The position numbers and the translations under genes were made by a program. The notes below the pieces were generated by a model, which worked only from the letters and a program-made list of their open reading frames with translations, had not been told where the DNA came from and ran no database searches. DNA of 64,000 bases, taken from assembly GCF_000818395.1 (NCBI RefSeq), contig NZ_JWJG01000028.1:1676222-1740221 (forward strand), read 5' to 3'. Every line of letters starts with the position of its first letter. Within the stretch, counting starts at the first letter, position 1. Source of the stretch: Noviherbaspirillum autotrophicum (GTDB taxonomy: Bacteria; Pseudomonadota; Gammaproteobacteria; Burkholderiales; Burkholderiaceae_D). Of the stretch, positions 44,118 through 56,908 are shown one piece after another.

Positions 44118-45809
44118 ATGTCTATGTTCGACGGTAGCGTACCCGACGATAACGATAGCCCGGCAAAAACCGCCCTGGTTGTCGACGACGGCCCGGTGGA
44201 GCGGCTGGCCGGCAAGGCAATGCTGGAAAAGCTGGGCTTTGCGGTGGCGACTGCAACCAGCGGCGAGGAAGCGCTGCAGCTGCTCAACGGCCAGGCCGTG
44301 GACCTGGTGCTGTGCGATATTTCCATGCCCGGCATGAGCGGCCTCGCCTTGCTGGAGGCTACGCGCGCTCACGCACGGCCTCCGCTGTTCATTATGTCGA
44401 CCAGTCATGACGACGCCGAAAGCGCGCTGGCGTCCATGCGCAGCGGCGCCTACGGCTACCTGACCAAGCCGCTGCGCTTCGATTCCCTGCGCCTCACCGT
44501 GGCCGATGCAATCGCCAAATACCGGGCCGAGCAAAGCCATCTCGCACCGCAGGCCGAGACGCCACGCGACGCGCTCACCGGACTGATCAATAGGCACGAA
44601 TTCACGCGCGTACTGACCGAACGCATGCAGAATACGCAGCCCGGCGCGCCGTGCGGTGCGGTACTGTTCGTCAAAATTTCAGGGCTCAACCACATCAATC
44701 ATAGTTACGGTCGCGCCGAGGGGAACAAGGCGCTGCAGGCGTCGGCCCGCATCCTGTCCGGGCTGGTGCGCCAGGACGATCTGCTGGCGCGCTTCGGCGG
44801 CGACCTGTTCGCCATCCACTTCAACGGCATCGATGAAAAGCAGATGGAAGTGCGCACCGCGAGCGTGGTGGAAACCATCGAAGGCACCAAGATGGCGCTG
44901 GCCGGCGACGCGTTTTCATTGACCGTGGTAGCCGGCGGCGCCTGCGGGCAGACCGGCATGGAGCCGGAAGAACTGCTCAACCGTGCCGACTTTGCGCTCC
45001 ATCTGGCGCGCGACCGCGGGCGCAAGCGCGTCCACATCTACAGCGAAGCCGACGAGGTGCACAAGCGGGAATTGTCGCGCCAGCTCAACCTGCTGGCGCA
45101 GGCGCGCGCCGCGCTGCACGACCCGAAGCGCATGGCGATGCATTACCAGCCGATCAACGATCTGGTCACCGGCAAGGTCAGCCATTATGAAGCGCTGCTG
45201 CGGCTCCTCGACGAGCATGGCAAGCCGTGCAATACCGGCGAGCTGATCAAGGTATGCGAAGTATTCGGCCTGATCGGCCAGATGGACCGCGCGGTGGTGA
45301 AAGCGACGCTGCTGGACATGACGCGCCTGCCCGGCAACGCGAACGTGGCGATCAACCTGTCGGGGCAGTCAATCGGCGACCCTGACCTGCTGCAATTCAT
45401 CGAAACCGAGATGAACGCGCTGAAGGTCGATCCGGCGCGCGTCATCTTCGAGCTGACCGAAACCGCCGCCTTCCATAATGTCGATGAAGTGCGCCAGTTC
45501 GTGCGCCATATCAAGAGCCTCGGCTGCCGCTTTGCGCTCGACGATTTCGGCGTCGGATTCTCCTCGTTCTACTACATCAGGGAGCTCGACTTCGATTACC
45601 TGAAGCTGGACGGCTCCTTCATCGCCAAGCTGCCGCACAGTCCGAACGACCAGGTGTTCGTGCGCGCGATGGTGGAGATTTCGCGCGTGTTCGGCCTGGC
45701 GGTGATCGCCGAATGGGTGGAAGACCATGCGACGGCGGTGATGCTGCGCGATTTCGGCGTCGCGTTCGGACAGGGCTACCACTTCGGCAAGCCGGCGCCG
45801 CTCACCTAA
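44118..45809 (+). CDS. response regulator with degenerate GGDEF and intact EAL domain
   Basis: A 563-residue cyclic-di-GMP protein. The receiver (about 15-130) has the acidic pair D23-D24, phosphoacceptor D67 in LCDISMPG and K117 in YLTKP. The GGDEF domain (about 150-310) has GGDLF at 227-231, so the synthase site lacks its catalytic Glu. The EAL domain (about 325-560) has EALLR at 358, NLSG, ELTET, DDFGVGFSS and the lysine in LKLDGS, all expected in an active phosphodiesterase. It probably degrades c-di-GMP under phosphorelay control from the Hpt protein. Its stop abuts the stop of convergent astE with no base between. Confidence 0.9.
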   Translation: MSMFDGSVPDDNDSPAKTALVVDDGPVERLAGKAMLEKLGFAVATATSGEEALQLLNGQAVDLVLCDISMPGMSGLALLEATRAHARPPLFIMSTSHDDAESALASMRSGAYGYLTKPLRFDSLRLTVADAIAKYRAEQSHLAPQAETPRDALTGLINRHEFTRVLTERMQNTQPGAPCGAVLFVKISGLNHINHSYGRAEGNKALQASARILSGLVRQDDLLARFGGDLFAIHFNGIDEKQMEVRTASVVETIEGTKMALAGDAFSLTVVAGGACGQTGMEPEELLNRADFALHLARDRGRKRVHIYSEADEVHKRELSRQLNLLAQARAALHDPKRMAMHYQPINDLVTGKVSHYEALLRLLDEHGKPCNTGELIKVCEVFGLIGQMDRAVVKATLLDMTRLPGNANVAINLSGQSIGDPDLLQFIETEMNALKVDPARVIFELTETAAFHNVDEVRQFVRHIKSLGCRFALDDFGVGFSSFYYIRELDFDYLKLDGSFIAKLPHSPNDQVFVRAMVEISRVFGLAVIAEWVEDHATAVMLRDFGVAFGQGYHFGKPAPLT

Positions 45810-46796
45810 TTACTCCACGCGCACCACCATCAGCCCGGCGCGCAGCCCGATGCGTACATCAGGGTTGGGAAACACCACATATTCCGTCTCGGCGCCAACG
45901 CGATAGATGGCTGCGCCGTCCTGCGCGACCACCATACCCGGCTGGAATGCGGCAAAGTTCGGCGTGTCCCGGTCAAAAGCCAGGCGAAACGACTCGCTGC
46001 GCTTGACCAGTTCCTGCGCCACCTTGAACACGTGCGGCATGCCGGCGCTGGCGGGCGGCGCTCCGCCGCGCAGGAAAGCGGCGAGCGCGGCGCGCGCTGC
46101 ATCGAATCGGCTCAGGTCATTGCACCCGAGCGCTGCGACCTGCCCCAGCTCGATCGTGGCGCTGGTCGCGCCGCATGCGCCGGCCGTATAGGCGCTGTAG
46201 GTGCCGGCCGGGTTTCGGTTCAGGATGGCCGCGCCAATGCCGGCGCTGCCCAGCCAGCCGAGCAGGATATGCCTGCGCGCGCCTTCAAGGACGCCGGGCA
46301 GCACGGCGAACGCCGGATAAAGTGAAGGACGGATCGCGGTATGCAGGTCGAAGTGCCATTTCTGCGTGCCCCCTTCCGCAAAAAACGAAGCGGTAGCGCG
46401 CATGATCTCGTCGGCGCGCACGGCTTCGGCCGCCGCCTGCACTGCGTCGCGATGATCCGAAAACATGCGGTTCAGGTCGGCGTCGACAAACCTCTTTTCC
46501 TGCTCAATCGCGGCCGGATTGCCGACCACAATCATCAGATCCAGCGCAAGCGCACGCGGCGTTTGCGCCAGTTCATGCAGCAGGTGTCCCAGCAATTCGA
46601 TCGGCGCCGTCTCGTCGCCATGAATGCCGACCGACAGCAGCAGACGCGGCCGGCGCGGCGAATGCGTGGGCGAGGTGAGCTGCAGGATGCCACTCGCCGG
46701 CATCCGCACCGACCATCCGGCATTGCCGAAACTGCCGGCAATGCCCGAGACGTTGGCTTGTGCCAGTGCGCGTACCGCTTGCGACAGGCCGTCCAC
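45810..46796 (-). CDS. astE: succinylglutamate desuccinylase
   Basis: The last enzyme of the arginine succinyltransferase pathway, a zinc carboxypeptidase-like hydrolase releasing glutamate and succinate. The motifs are SVGIHGDETAPIELL (zinc-binding His/Glu), DLNRMF, WHFDLHTAIRPSLYPAF and GACGATSATIELGQ. I place the start at the GTG at 46796 (328 residues); no ATG gives a full-length protein. A run of eight G lies just ahead and spacing to a ribosome site is tight. It follows the glutamate dehydrogenase gene by 14 bases, away from the other ast genes. Confidence 0.88.
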   Translation of the reverse strand: MDGLSQAVRALAQANVSGIAGSFGNAGWSVRMPASGILQLTSPTHSPRRPRLLLSVGIHGDETAPIELLGHLLHELAQTPRALALDLMIVVGNPAAIEQEKRFVDADLNRMFSDHRDAVQAAAEAVRADEIMRATASFFAEGGTQKWHFDLHTAIRPSLYPAFAVLPGVLEGARRHILLGWLGSAGIGAAILNRNPAGTYSAYTAGACGATSATIELGQVAALGCNDLSRFDAARAALAAFLRGGAPPASAGMPHVFKVAQELVKRSESFRLAFDRDTPNFAAFQPGMVVAQDGAAIYRVGAETEYVVFPNPDVRIGLRAGLMVVRVE

Positions 46797-46810
46797 CCTC
46801 CCCCCCCGCG

Positions 46811-49800
46811 TCAGGCGGGGTCGGCTGCCGACGACGCAGCCTCCGACAGGGCCCACGCATCCAGCACCGCATGCTCCAGATTGGGCTCAGTGCTCGCCTG
46901 GATGGCGCCGACCTTCAGCTTGCGCATCAATGCCTCGACGACCGCCGCGGGACTGTCGGACGGCTTGCTGCCGACCGGTATCTGCTGCAGCAGGCGCATC
47001 AAGAGCCGCTGCTGGGCGCGCCGCAATGCCTGCAGGGCGTGGTCGCGCAGCGGGGCCTGCGCGGCGCTGGCCGGTGCATGCAGCAGTACGCGCTCCAGCC
47101 CGTCGATGCCGGCCTGGCGCCGCAAGGTCATGCCCAGCTGCAGGAATTGCGGCAGGCTCATGCCTTCCGGGCGCGGCACCGCGAGGCCCGCGAACAGGAA
47201 GTCTGCAATGCCTTCGAGTGCTTCCACCGTCTCGCAAGACTGTGCGAATTCAGCCGGCAGGCCTTGCACCGCAATCGTGGACAGGGTTGCCGGCGCCAGT
47301 TCGCGCATCGCCTGCGGCCGGCTGAACAGCTGCGTCAATTCCCGCAATGCGCCACTTTCGCGCAACTGCTGCTCGGGCACCGACAGCACGCCTTCCATCA
47401 CCGCCTTTTGCAGCGTGCGGGTATGACGATCGACATCGATCGACACTTCGCGCGGCACTTGCAAGGCATGCGCGTCGAGCGCTGCGAACACCGGCGCCAG
47501 GTTCAGCGCGGCCCACGCCTGGGCCCATGCGCACAGCACCTCAGTTTCCTTCACGCCGCGCGCGGCGGCGATCTCGGCGACCATCACCGGGCCGCAACGG
47601 TTGACCGCTTCATTGGCCAGCACGGTGGCGAGGATCGCATTGGCCAGTGGATGCTCCAGCGGATTGCGGCTGGCCACCAGCGCCGGCGGGAAATACGGCG
47701 TGAGCAGCGTCGTTGCCCACGGCTGCTGGGTGAGCGGCAGTTCGGCCAGGATGCGCTTGTAGCGATTCTTCACGTGGGCCAGCACGACCGCGAGTTCCGG
47801 CGCGGTAAGGCCCTGCCCTTTCGCCTTGCGTTCGGACAGTTCGGACGCGGAGGGCAGCTGTTCCAGCTTGCGCGAAATCACGCCTTCCGCCTCCAGCTTC
47901 GCAATCAGTGCCGCGTAGCTGTCCTGCACCGCACTGTCGCCCTGCGCCTGCGTTTCGCGCGTCAGCAGATGGGTTTGCAATGTATTGTCACGCAAGACCA
48001 GCGACACGATGTCCGGCGTGATCTCTGTCAGCAGGCGGTTGCGTTCTTCCTGGTTCAGGATGCCGGCGTTGACCTCGGTGTCGAGCCAGATTTTGACATT
48101 AACCTCGTGGTCGGAGCAATCCACGCCGGCCGAGTTGTCGATCGCGTCGGTGAAGATGTGGCCGCCCTTCAGTGCGTATTCGATGCGGCCAGCCTGGGTC
48201 GCGCCGAGGTTGCCGCCTTCGGCGACCACCTTGCAGCGCAATTCTGCACCGTCGACGCGGATGGCGTCGTTGGCGCGGTCCTTCACCTGCTCGTTGGTCT
48301 CGGTCGAGGCCTTGATGTAGGTGCCGATGCCGCCGTTATAGAACAGGTCGGCCGGTGCCATCAGGATGGCGTGCATCAATTCGTCCGGCGTCACGCTAGA
48401 TGCCGCAATGCCCAGCGCGGCGCGCGCCTCCGGCGCCAGTTCGATTGCACGCGCTGTGCGCGGCCATACGCCGCCGCCGGCCGAAATCAGGCTCTTGTCG
48501 TAGTCGTCCCATGAGGAGCGCGGCAGCGCGAACAGGCGCTGGCGTTCCGCCAGCGAACGCGCCGGATCGGGGTTGGGATCGACGAAGATGTGGCGATGGT
48601 CGAAGGCCGCCACCAGCTTCATCTGGTTCGACAGCAGCATGCCGTTGCCGAACACGTCGCCCGACATGTCGCCCACGCCGACGGCCGTGATCGGCGTCGT
48701 GTTCAGGTCGTGGCCGAGTTCGTAGAAATGGCGCTTGACCGCTTCCCAGGCGCCCTTGGCGGTGATGCCTAGCTTTTTGTGGTCATAGCCGTTGGAGCCG
48801 CCGGACGCGAACGCGTCGCCCAGCCAGAAGCCGCGCTTGACCGCGATGCCGTTGGCGATGTCGGAGAAGGTCGCGGTGCCCTTGTCGGCCGCCACCACCA
48901 GGTAGGGATCGGGGTCGTCATAGCAGACCGTCTCCACCGGGCGCACGACTTCGCCGCGCACGCGGTTGTCGGTTACGTCCAGCAGGCCGGCGATGAACTG
49001 GCGGTACACTGCCTCGCCCTCGACCGCGATCACGTCGCGCGTCGCATCCTTGGGCATCATCTTGCACACGAAGCCGCCCTTGGCGCCGACTGGCACGATC
49101 ACCGCATTCTTGACCATCTGCGCCTTCACCAGGCCCAGCACCTCGGTGCGGTAATCCTCCATGCGGTCGGACCAGCGCAGGCCGCCGCGCGCCACCGGGC
49201 CGCCGCGCAGGTGCACGCCCTCGAAGCGGCGCGCGAACACGAAGATTTCGCGGTACGGACGCGGCTGCGGCAGCAGCGCAAGCTGGCTGCTGTCGAACTT
49301 GAAGATGATGGTGTCACCAGCCTGCGTGCTCTGGAAGTAAGACGTGCGCAGGGTCGCCAGCATCAGCGAGGCGATGCTGGCAAGGATGTTTTCGGTGTCC
49401 GCATGATTCACCTCCGACAGGCGCTGCCTGAACGACGACAGCGTCGCCGTGCCGAAGGCGCGCTGTTCGGCGGAGAGCGTCGGATCGAAGCGCGCGGTGA
49501 AGCTTTCCACCAGCGTGCGCACCAGCGCCGGCTGGGTCTTCAGGCGCTCGGCGATATAGCGCAGGCTGAACTTGCAGCCGGCCTGGCGCCAGTAGCTGGC
49601 GTAGGCGCGAATCAGCTGCACCTCGCGCATGCGCAGGCCGGCGTCGATCACCAGCGCATTCATGCGGCCATCCTCGGCTTCGTCGTTGAAGAGCGCCTCG
49701 AACAGTTCCTGCGCCACCTGCGCCACCTGCGGCTGCGCCAGTTTCATGGCGCTTTGCGCGTCGACCGACAGGCTGGTGACGAAATAGCGGGAGCCGTCGG

Positions 49801-51562
49801 CGGCCGGGATCGCGTGGGTGCGTTCGCGCCCGATGGCCACGCCGGCGTTCTGCAGCGCCGGTAGGATGGTCGACAGCGCCGGCACCGTATTGACCGAATG
49901 CAGGCGGATGCTGACGGCTTCGGCTGCGCTGACTTCGATGCGCACTTTCACGCGCGACGGCTGCGGATTGGACAGGAGTGTGCACAAGTCGCGGTAAGCC
50001 ACCTGCGCCGTCGCGGATGCGATGTAGTCGGTCGGAAGGATCAGTTCCATCTTACGCAGCGCCTGACGCAGCGCCGCGTCCTCGGTGCCATCGACCAGGC
50101 TCTCGAAACTGCTGTGCCAGCCCTCCAGCGCCACCTGCATCGGCTGCTGGATGCCGGCGTCCAGTTCCAGCGCCATGTCGGCGCCGGTCGCGATCAGGTA
50201 CAGGCGCGCCAGCGGCCCGTCCGACAGCAGCGTCTGGGCACGTACGTCGCTCGCGCCGGAGATGGTGCGCAGGGTCTGCGCCAGGTGATCAGCCAGGCTG
50301 CCGCTGTAGCGCTCGCGCGGCATGTAGATCAGCACGTTCAGATGGCGTCCGTACACGTCGCGCCGCGCAAACACCTTCGCGCGCGGCTGCTTGTACAAGG
50401 CCACCACCGCACCGCATACCTCGGCCAGCCATGCCGGCTCGGCTTCCAGCAGTTCGGTGCGCGGCAGGGATTCCAGGATTTCCAGGAACTTCTCGGCGCG
50501 GAAACCTTCCGAGCGCACGCCTGCCAGCGACAGCACCTGCTTGATGCGGCCGCGTGCGAACGGCAGTTGCGGGAAGGTGCTGAAAGTGGCAGTGCGCGAG
50601 AACAGGCCGACGAAGCAGTGCTCGCCGAGGACCTCGCCCTGGCTGCCGGTGTCGCGCACGCCGATGAAGTCGAGCTGCTGGTCGCGGTGCAGCGTCGACT
50701 GCACGTCTGCCTTCACCACCGACAACGTATCCTTGCGCGCGGCCAGCGTGTCGAAGTCGCCCGGAATGCCAGCCAGGCAGTCGCCGTATACCGGGTGATT
50801 CCTGTCTTCCAGCACGCCGAGCGCGCTGCCGGGCGTGCGGACCAGTTCGCGCTGGCCAGCCTGCACCTGATAGCGCGCATAGCCGAACAGCTCGAAGCCG
50901 CCGTTCTTCGCCCACTCCAGGAAAGCAGCCACCTCCTGATCGTCAACCCCGCCTGCCTGGGCAACGGCGCCGGCCGCGACCTCGGACAGCTTGGCGCGCA
51001 AGGCGGCCGCGTCGTGGCGCACGGTCGCGGCATCATTGGCGGCCATGCGTATGTTGGCGAGCAAGGTATCCAGGTCCGCCTGGCCCGGCTGCTCCGCCAG
51101 CAGGCACAGCACCCAGGATTCGGCCGGCGCGCCGCCATTACCCACTCTAGCCACCCCGGCGACGCTGCCGTCGGCGGCGCGCTGCACCGACAGCACAGCG
51201 TTGAGCACGGCGCGCGACGGCACGCGCAGCTTGCGCAGCGCCAGCACCATCGAATCGACCAGGAACGGCATGTCTTCGTTGAGGATCAGCAGCGCGGTGC
51301 CCTGCCCGCCACGGCCGTCCGCATACGGCAGCTGCTCGATGCGGCAGCCTTCCTGCGGCGTCCATTTCGCCAGCCGGGAAAAGCCCTCCCACAGCGGCGA
51401 GGCCAGGCTTTGTGGCGCGATGCCCGCCAGGTCTTCATCTTCGATCGAATCGAGCCAGGTGGCGATCAGCGCCTCGACCTGGGCCCGGTCGCCTGTGGCC
51501 GACTGACCGGCTTCAGCCAACGCAAGTTGCAGCGCCTGGGAACGTAGGTCTTGTTGTTTCAT
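46811..51562 (-). CDS. gdhB: large NAD-specific glutamate dehydrogenase
   Basis: A 1583-residue enzyme of the about 180 kDa class, deaminating glutamate to 2-oxoglutarate with NAD+. The catalytic core lies at about 800-1150: RWSDRMEDYRTEVLGLVKAQ, then NAVIVPVGAKGGFVCK with the substrate lysine, and GVGDMSGDVFGNGMLLS in the cofactor region. The N-terminal third carries ACT-like regulatory segments. I start at ATG 51562 with GGAG ahead. It directly precedes astE, so the two products act in sequence: AstE frees glutamate and this enzyme deaminates it. Confidence 0.93.
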   Translation of the reverse strand: MKQQDLRSQALQLALAEAGQSATGDRAQVEALIATWLDSIEDEDLAGIAPQSLASPLWEGFSRLAKWTPQEGCRIEQLPYADGRGGQGTALLILNEDMPFLVDSMVLALRKLRVPSRAVLNAVLSVQRAADGSVAGVARVGNGGAPAESWVLCLLAEQPGQADLDTLLANIRMAANDAATVRHDAAALRAKLSEVAAGAVAQAGGVDDQEVAAFLEWAKNGGFELFGYARYQVQAGQRELVRTPGSALGVLEDRNHPVYGDCLAGIPGDFDTLAARKDTLSVVKADVQSTLHRDQQLDFIGVRDTGSQGEVLGEHCFVGLFSRTATFSTFPQLPFARGRIKQVLSLAGVRSEGFRAEKFLEILESLPRTELLEAEPAWLAEVCGAVVALYKQPRAKVFARRDVYGRHLNVLIYMPRERYSGSLADHLAQTLRTISGASDVRAQTLLSDGPLARLYLIATGADMALELDAGIQQPMQVALEGWHSSFESLVDGTEDAALRQALRKMELILPTDYIASATAQVAYRDLCTLLSNPQPSRVKVRIEVSAAEAVSIRLHSVNTVPALSTILPALQNAGVAIGRERTHAIPAADGSRYFVTSLSVDAQSAMKLAQPQVAQVAQELFEALFNDEAEDGRMNALVIDAGLRMREVQLIRAYASYWRQAGCKFSLRYIAERLKTQPALVRTLVESFTARFDPTLSAEQRAFGTATLSSFRQRLSEVNHADTENILASIASLMLATLRTSYFQSTQAGDTIIFKFDSSQLALLPQPRPYREIFVFARRFEGVHLRGGPVARGGLRWSDRMEDYRTEVLGLVKAQMVKNAVIVPVGAKGGFVCKMMPKDATRDVIAVEGEAVYRQFIAGLLDVTDNRVRGEVVRPVETVCYDDPDPYLVVAADKGTATFSDIANGIAVKRGFWLGDAFASGGSNGYDHKKLGITAKGAWEAVKRHFYELGHDLNTTPITAVGVGDMSGDVFGNGMLLSNQMKLVAAFDHRHIFVDPNPDPARSLAERQRLFALPRSSWDDYDKSLISAGGGVWPRTARAIELAPEARAALGIAASSVTPDELMHAILMAPADLFYNGGIGTYIKASTETNEQVKDRANDAIRVDGAELRCKVVAEGGNLGATQAGRIEYALKGGHIFTDAIDNSAGVDCSDHEVNVKIWLDTEVNAGILNQEERNRLLTEITPDIVSLVLRDNTLQTHLLTRETQAQGDSAVQDSYAALIAKLEAEGVISRKLEQLPSASELSERKAKGQGLTAPELAVVLAHVKNRYKRILAELPLTQQPWATTLLTPYFPPALVASRNPLEHPLANAILATVLANEAVNRCGPVMVAEIAAARGVKETEVLCAWAQAWAALNLAPVFAALDAHALQVPREVSIDVDRHTRTLQKAVMEGVLSVPEQQLRESGALRELTQLFSRPQAMRELAPATLSTIAVQGLPAEFAQSCETVEALEGIADFLFAGLAVPRPEGMSLPQFLQLGMTLRRQAGIDGLERVLLHAPASAAQAPLRDHALQALRRAQQRLLMRLLQQIPVGSKPSDSPAAVVEALMRKLKVGAIQASTEPNLEHAVLDAWALSEAASSAADPA

Positions 51563-51871
51563 AGGTTCTCCATTGAAATGGTATTCGTCTGCGCCGATTC
51601 GGCCGACCGAACAAAAAGGGAAAACCGTCAACACGCATTGGCAGGCCTTTCCTTGTTGCTCGGGCGGCGTCATTCGACCGATTCATCTTAAGGCGGCTTT
51701 CACCGATGAATATTTTTTTATTTATGCAAAGCTCCGAACTTATTCGCAGGCCAATTTGCAGCTCAACAAGCAATGCGGACGGCCCAGCCGCAGTCATTTC
51801 CTCTTAACTATCAATATATTGCATTCCTTCTCCAGCGCAATCTCTACGCTTGAGCGGAGCAAAAAAGAACG
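51563..51871. other. upstream region of gdhB
   Basis: An AT-rich 309-base region between the ast terminator and gdhB, presumably holding the gdhB promoter on the minus strand. No hexamer pair was clear enough to report and no gene is seen. Confidence 0.35.
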
Positions 51872-51895
51872 AAAAAAGCCCCGTGCAAACGGGGC
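51872..51895 (-). terminator. intrinsic terminator after astB
   Basis: On the minus strand GCCCCGT and ACGGGGC form a seven-pair stem around TTGC, followed by six T. It closes the aruF-aruG-astD-astB transcript and separates it from gdhB-astE. Confidence 0.88.
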
Positions 51896-51919
51896 AGTAA
51901 ACGAGGGACAACGGCCGGG

Positions 51920-53278
51920 TCAGCGCTGGAATTCGTACAGCCCTGGCAATCCCAGGATTGTTGTCAGTTCGTCCAGGGTCGCATGGATCTCGTCTGCCAA
52001 GGCTGGATCGGCCAAGTCGTCCGGCGCCAGGCGGTCGCGATAGTGCTTTTCGACCCATGCCACCAATCGCGCATGCAAGGCGTCAGTCATGATGACACCC
52101 TGATGCATGGCGACCGCTTCCGCCTCGGTCAGCACCACGCGCAGGCGCAGGCAGGCCGGACCGCCGCCGTTGCGCATGCTCTGGCGCAAGTCGAAGCTGA
52201 TCAGCTCGTCGATCGGACCGCCGCTGGCGACCAATCCTTGCAGGTAGCGCGCGACGGCCTGGTTTTCGCGGCATTCCTGCGGCACCACCAGCGCCATCTT
52301 CCCGTCCGGCCTGGACAGCAGCTGGCTGTTGAACAGATAGCTCGACACCGCGTCCGCCAGCGATACCTCGGCGGCGTCGACGCGTACCGGTTGCAGCGAC
52401 GTCCCCGTCGCCGCCAGCGCCTGGCGCAGCTGGTCCAGAACGCTCTTCTCGTCGAGAAAAGCGTTCTGGTGGTAGAACAGCACGTTGCCGCTGCCGACCG
52501 CGATCACGTCGTTGTGGAACACGCCGCAGTCGATCGTCTCCGGTGCCTGCTGCGCATACACCGTGCGCCGCCCGTCCAGCCCATGCAGGCGCGCCACGGC
52601 TTGGCTGGCTTCGAGCGTCTGGCGCGCCGGAAAGCGCCTCGGCGCAGGCGCGTTAGGATCGAATTCGACGCGGCCGTAGACGAACATCTCGACGCCCGGC
52701 GCGCCGTGGTTTGCGCACAGCCGGGTATGGTTGGCCGCGCCTTCGTCGCCGAACGCCGGGGTCGACGGCAGCGCCTCGTGCACCACGAAATGCGCCTCGT
52801 CCCCAAACACGGCGCGCAGGGTGCGCCCGGTCTGGACGTGCTCGTACGAGCGGTGCAGCTTGTTATTGAGATTGGCCACCGTGAAATGCGTGCGTGCGTC
52901 GGCGGTATCGGCACAGGGGCTGACTGTGCAGGCATTGGCCGTCCACATCGGCGACGCCGAGTACGCGCAGGCCAGGATCGCCGGCGCTTCCTTGTGGGCG
53001 CGCGCGATGACCTCGGCATCGCTGCCGCCGAACCCGATGTTGCGCAGCAGCCTGAAGTTTGGCCGGTGATGCGGCGGCAGCAGCGCCTGCGCGAAGCTGC
53101 GTGAGGCCAGCACGCGCATCTTTTCCAGCCCCTGCAGCGCGGCTTGCTTCGGGTTGGACACGCTCTTGACGTTATTGAACGACGCCACGTTGCCGAAGGA
53201 CAGGCCGGCATAGTTGTGCGACGGCCCGACCAGGCCGTCGAAGTTGAACTCGCGTGCAGTTGTCATGATTGGCTTCAT
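51920..53278 (-). CDS. astB: N-succinylarginine dihydrolase
   Basis: It hydrolyses succinylarginine to succinylornithine, CO2 and ammonia. A 452-residue protein whose start [22 protein letters not shown] matches the family; the amidinotransferase-fold motifs [11 protein letters not shown], the histidine region [16 protein letters not shown] and [17 protein letters not shown] are present, with the catalytic Cys in the last. An ATG 12 bases later is possible. It starts one base after the astD stop. Confidence 0.95.
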   Translation of the reverse strand: MKPIMTTAREFNFDGLVGPSHNYAGLSFGNVASFNNVKSVSNPKQAALQGLEKMRVLASRSFAQALLPPHHRPNFRLLRNIGFGGSDAEVIARAHKEAPAILACAYSASPMWTANACTVSPCADTADARTHFTVANLNNKLHRSYEHVQTGRTLRAVFGDEAHFVVHEALPSTPAFGDEGAANHTRLCANHGAPGVEMFVYGRVEFDPNAPAPRRFPARQTLEASQAVARLHGLDGRRTVYAQQAPETIDCGVFHNDVIAVGSGNVLFYHQNAFLDEKSVLDQLRQALAATGTSLQPVRVDAAEVSLADAVSSYLFNSQLLSRPDGKMALVVPQECRENQAVARYLQGLVASGGPIDELISFDLRQSMRNGGGPACLRLRVVLTEAEAVAMHQGVIMTDALHARLVAWVEKHYRDRLAPDDLADPALADEIHATLDELTTILGLPGLYEFQR

Positions 53279-53279
53279 G

Positions 53280-55773
<2,494 letters not shown>

Positions 55774-55781
55774 CGCCTGCC

Positions 55782-56810
55782 TCACAATTCCACACACAAC
55801 ACGGCGTCGCCGTCGGCCACGTCCAGCGCGCGCCTGGCGTCTGCCGGCAAGGACACCTGCCCGGACCACTCCGGGCTGGAACATTCGATCACCGTCGCCC
55901 GGAACTTCTCTTCGCGCATGGCGGCGACCAGATAGGCGCTGGGCGGCGCTTCGCCGGCGCCGCCCGCGTCCGCAACCTGGCACCGCATCGATGCCGAGAA
56001 CGAGCGCAGCGCATTCCGGCGCGCACGCAGGACCGGCCCGCCGTCGAAGATGTCGATGTACTCGTCCGGCACGAAACCTTCGCCCGACAGGATGCGGAAC
56101 GGCAGCTCGCCCTCCGCGTGCACCCGCCCCATCGCCGCCTGCGCCTCGGCCGGCAACAGCGGCACGTAGACCGGGTAATGCGGCATCAGTTCGACGATCA
56201 GCGTGCGGTTGCGCGCCCCTTCGATCATGCGCTCCGCTTCCAGGAAATCCATCTGGAAGAATTTGCGGCCCAGCGCTTCCCAGAACGGCGAGCGCAGGCC
56301 GGCGTCGGTGATGCCGGGCATCGCCGCGAAGAATTTGTCGCCGAACCGGTGCGGCGCGACCGCCGCGAACAGCAGCCGCGCGCGCGACAGCAGGCTGGCC
56401 TGTGGCCACGCACGGTTGCGTTCGCACAGGAAAAAGCCCGACAGCTGCGAATAGCCGGACAAGTCCGAGCACAGCGTGAGTGTATGCACGTTGTGACTGA
56501 TATCGAGGTCGCGCGAAACCTGCTGCAGCACGTCATTGCGAAACGCGAAGAAGGCGCCGTGTGCGCCAGCCGTGGCCGATATCGCCGCGGCGCCGGCAAG
56601 CGGCTTGCCCGCGTGCGACTCAAGCACGAAAAAATAGGACTCATCTCCCGGCATTTCCGGGCACGAAGCGAACGATGCGATGGAGCGCACGACCGCGCGC
56701 TCGATCGCCTTGCGCGTCCTGGGCAGAGTGTGCACGCCGTGCATGGCGATCCCGGCCAACGCCTCAAGCGCCGGAATATCCGATGTTTCCGCGGGCCGCA
56801 CGACGAACAT
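55782..56810 (-). CDS. aruF: arginine N-succinyltransferase, alpha-type subunit (AruF/AstA)
   Basis: A 342-residue paralogue of the next gene, starting MFVVRPAETSDIPALEALAG. It shares LTLCSDLSGYSQLSGFFL, FWEALGRKFFQMDFLEAE and YIDIFDGGPVL with it. In Pseudomonas the two form a heteromeric arginine/ornithine succinyltransferase. It is the first ast gene seen; astC (succinylornithine transaminase) is not in the window. Confidence 0.92.
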   Translation of the reverse strand: MFVVRPAETSDIPALEALAGIAMHGVHTLPRTRKAIERAVVRSIASFASCPEMPGDESYFFVLESHAGKPLAGAAAISATAGAHGAFFAFRNDVLQQVSRDLDISHNVHTLTLCSDLSGYSQLSGFFLCERNRAWPQASLLSRARLLFAAVAPHRFGDKFFAAMPGITDAGLRSPFWEALGRKFFQMDFLEAERMIEGARNRTLIVELMPHYPVYVPLLPAEAQAAMGRVHAEGELPFRILSGEGFVPDEYIDIFDGGPVLRARRNALRSFSASMRCQVADAGGAGEAPPSAYLVAAMREEKFRATVIECSSPEWSGQVSLPADARRALDVADGDAVLCVEL

Positions 56811-56908
56811 GGCGCCTCCATCTGAATTGTTCGTACCTCCTGCCGGGAGGAGGCAATTCGTACTTTACTGCGCGGCAGCCAGATCCGCATCCGCCGCGCG
56901 CCGCGCCC

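Noticed and set aside
49898-51547. 549-codon plus-strand frame opposite gdhB
   Set aside because: An antisense shadow rich in Gln, Arg, Ala and His; the minus strand encodes glutamate dehydrogenase without a break.
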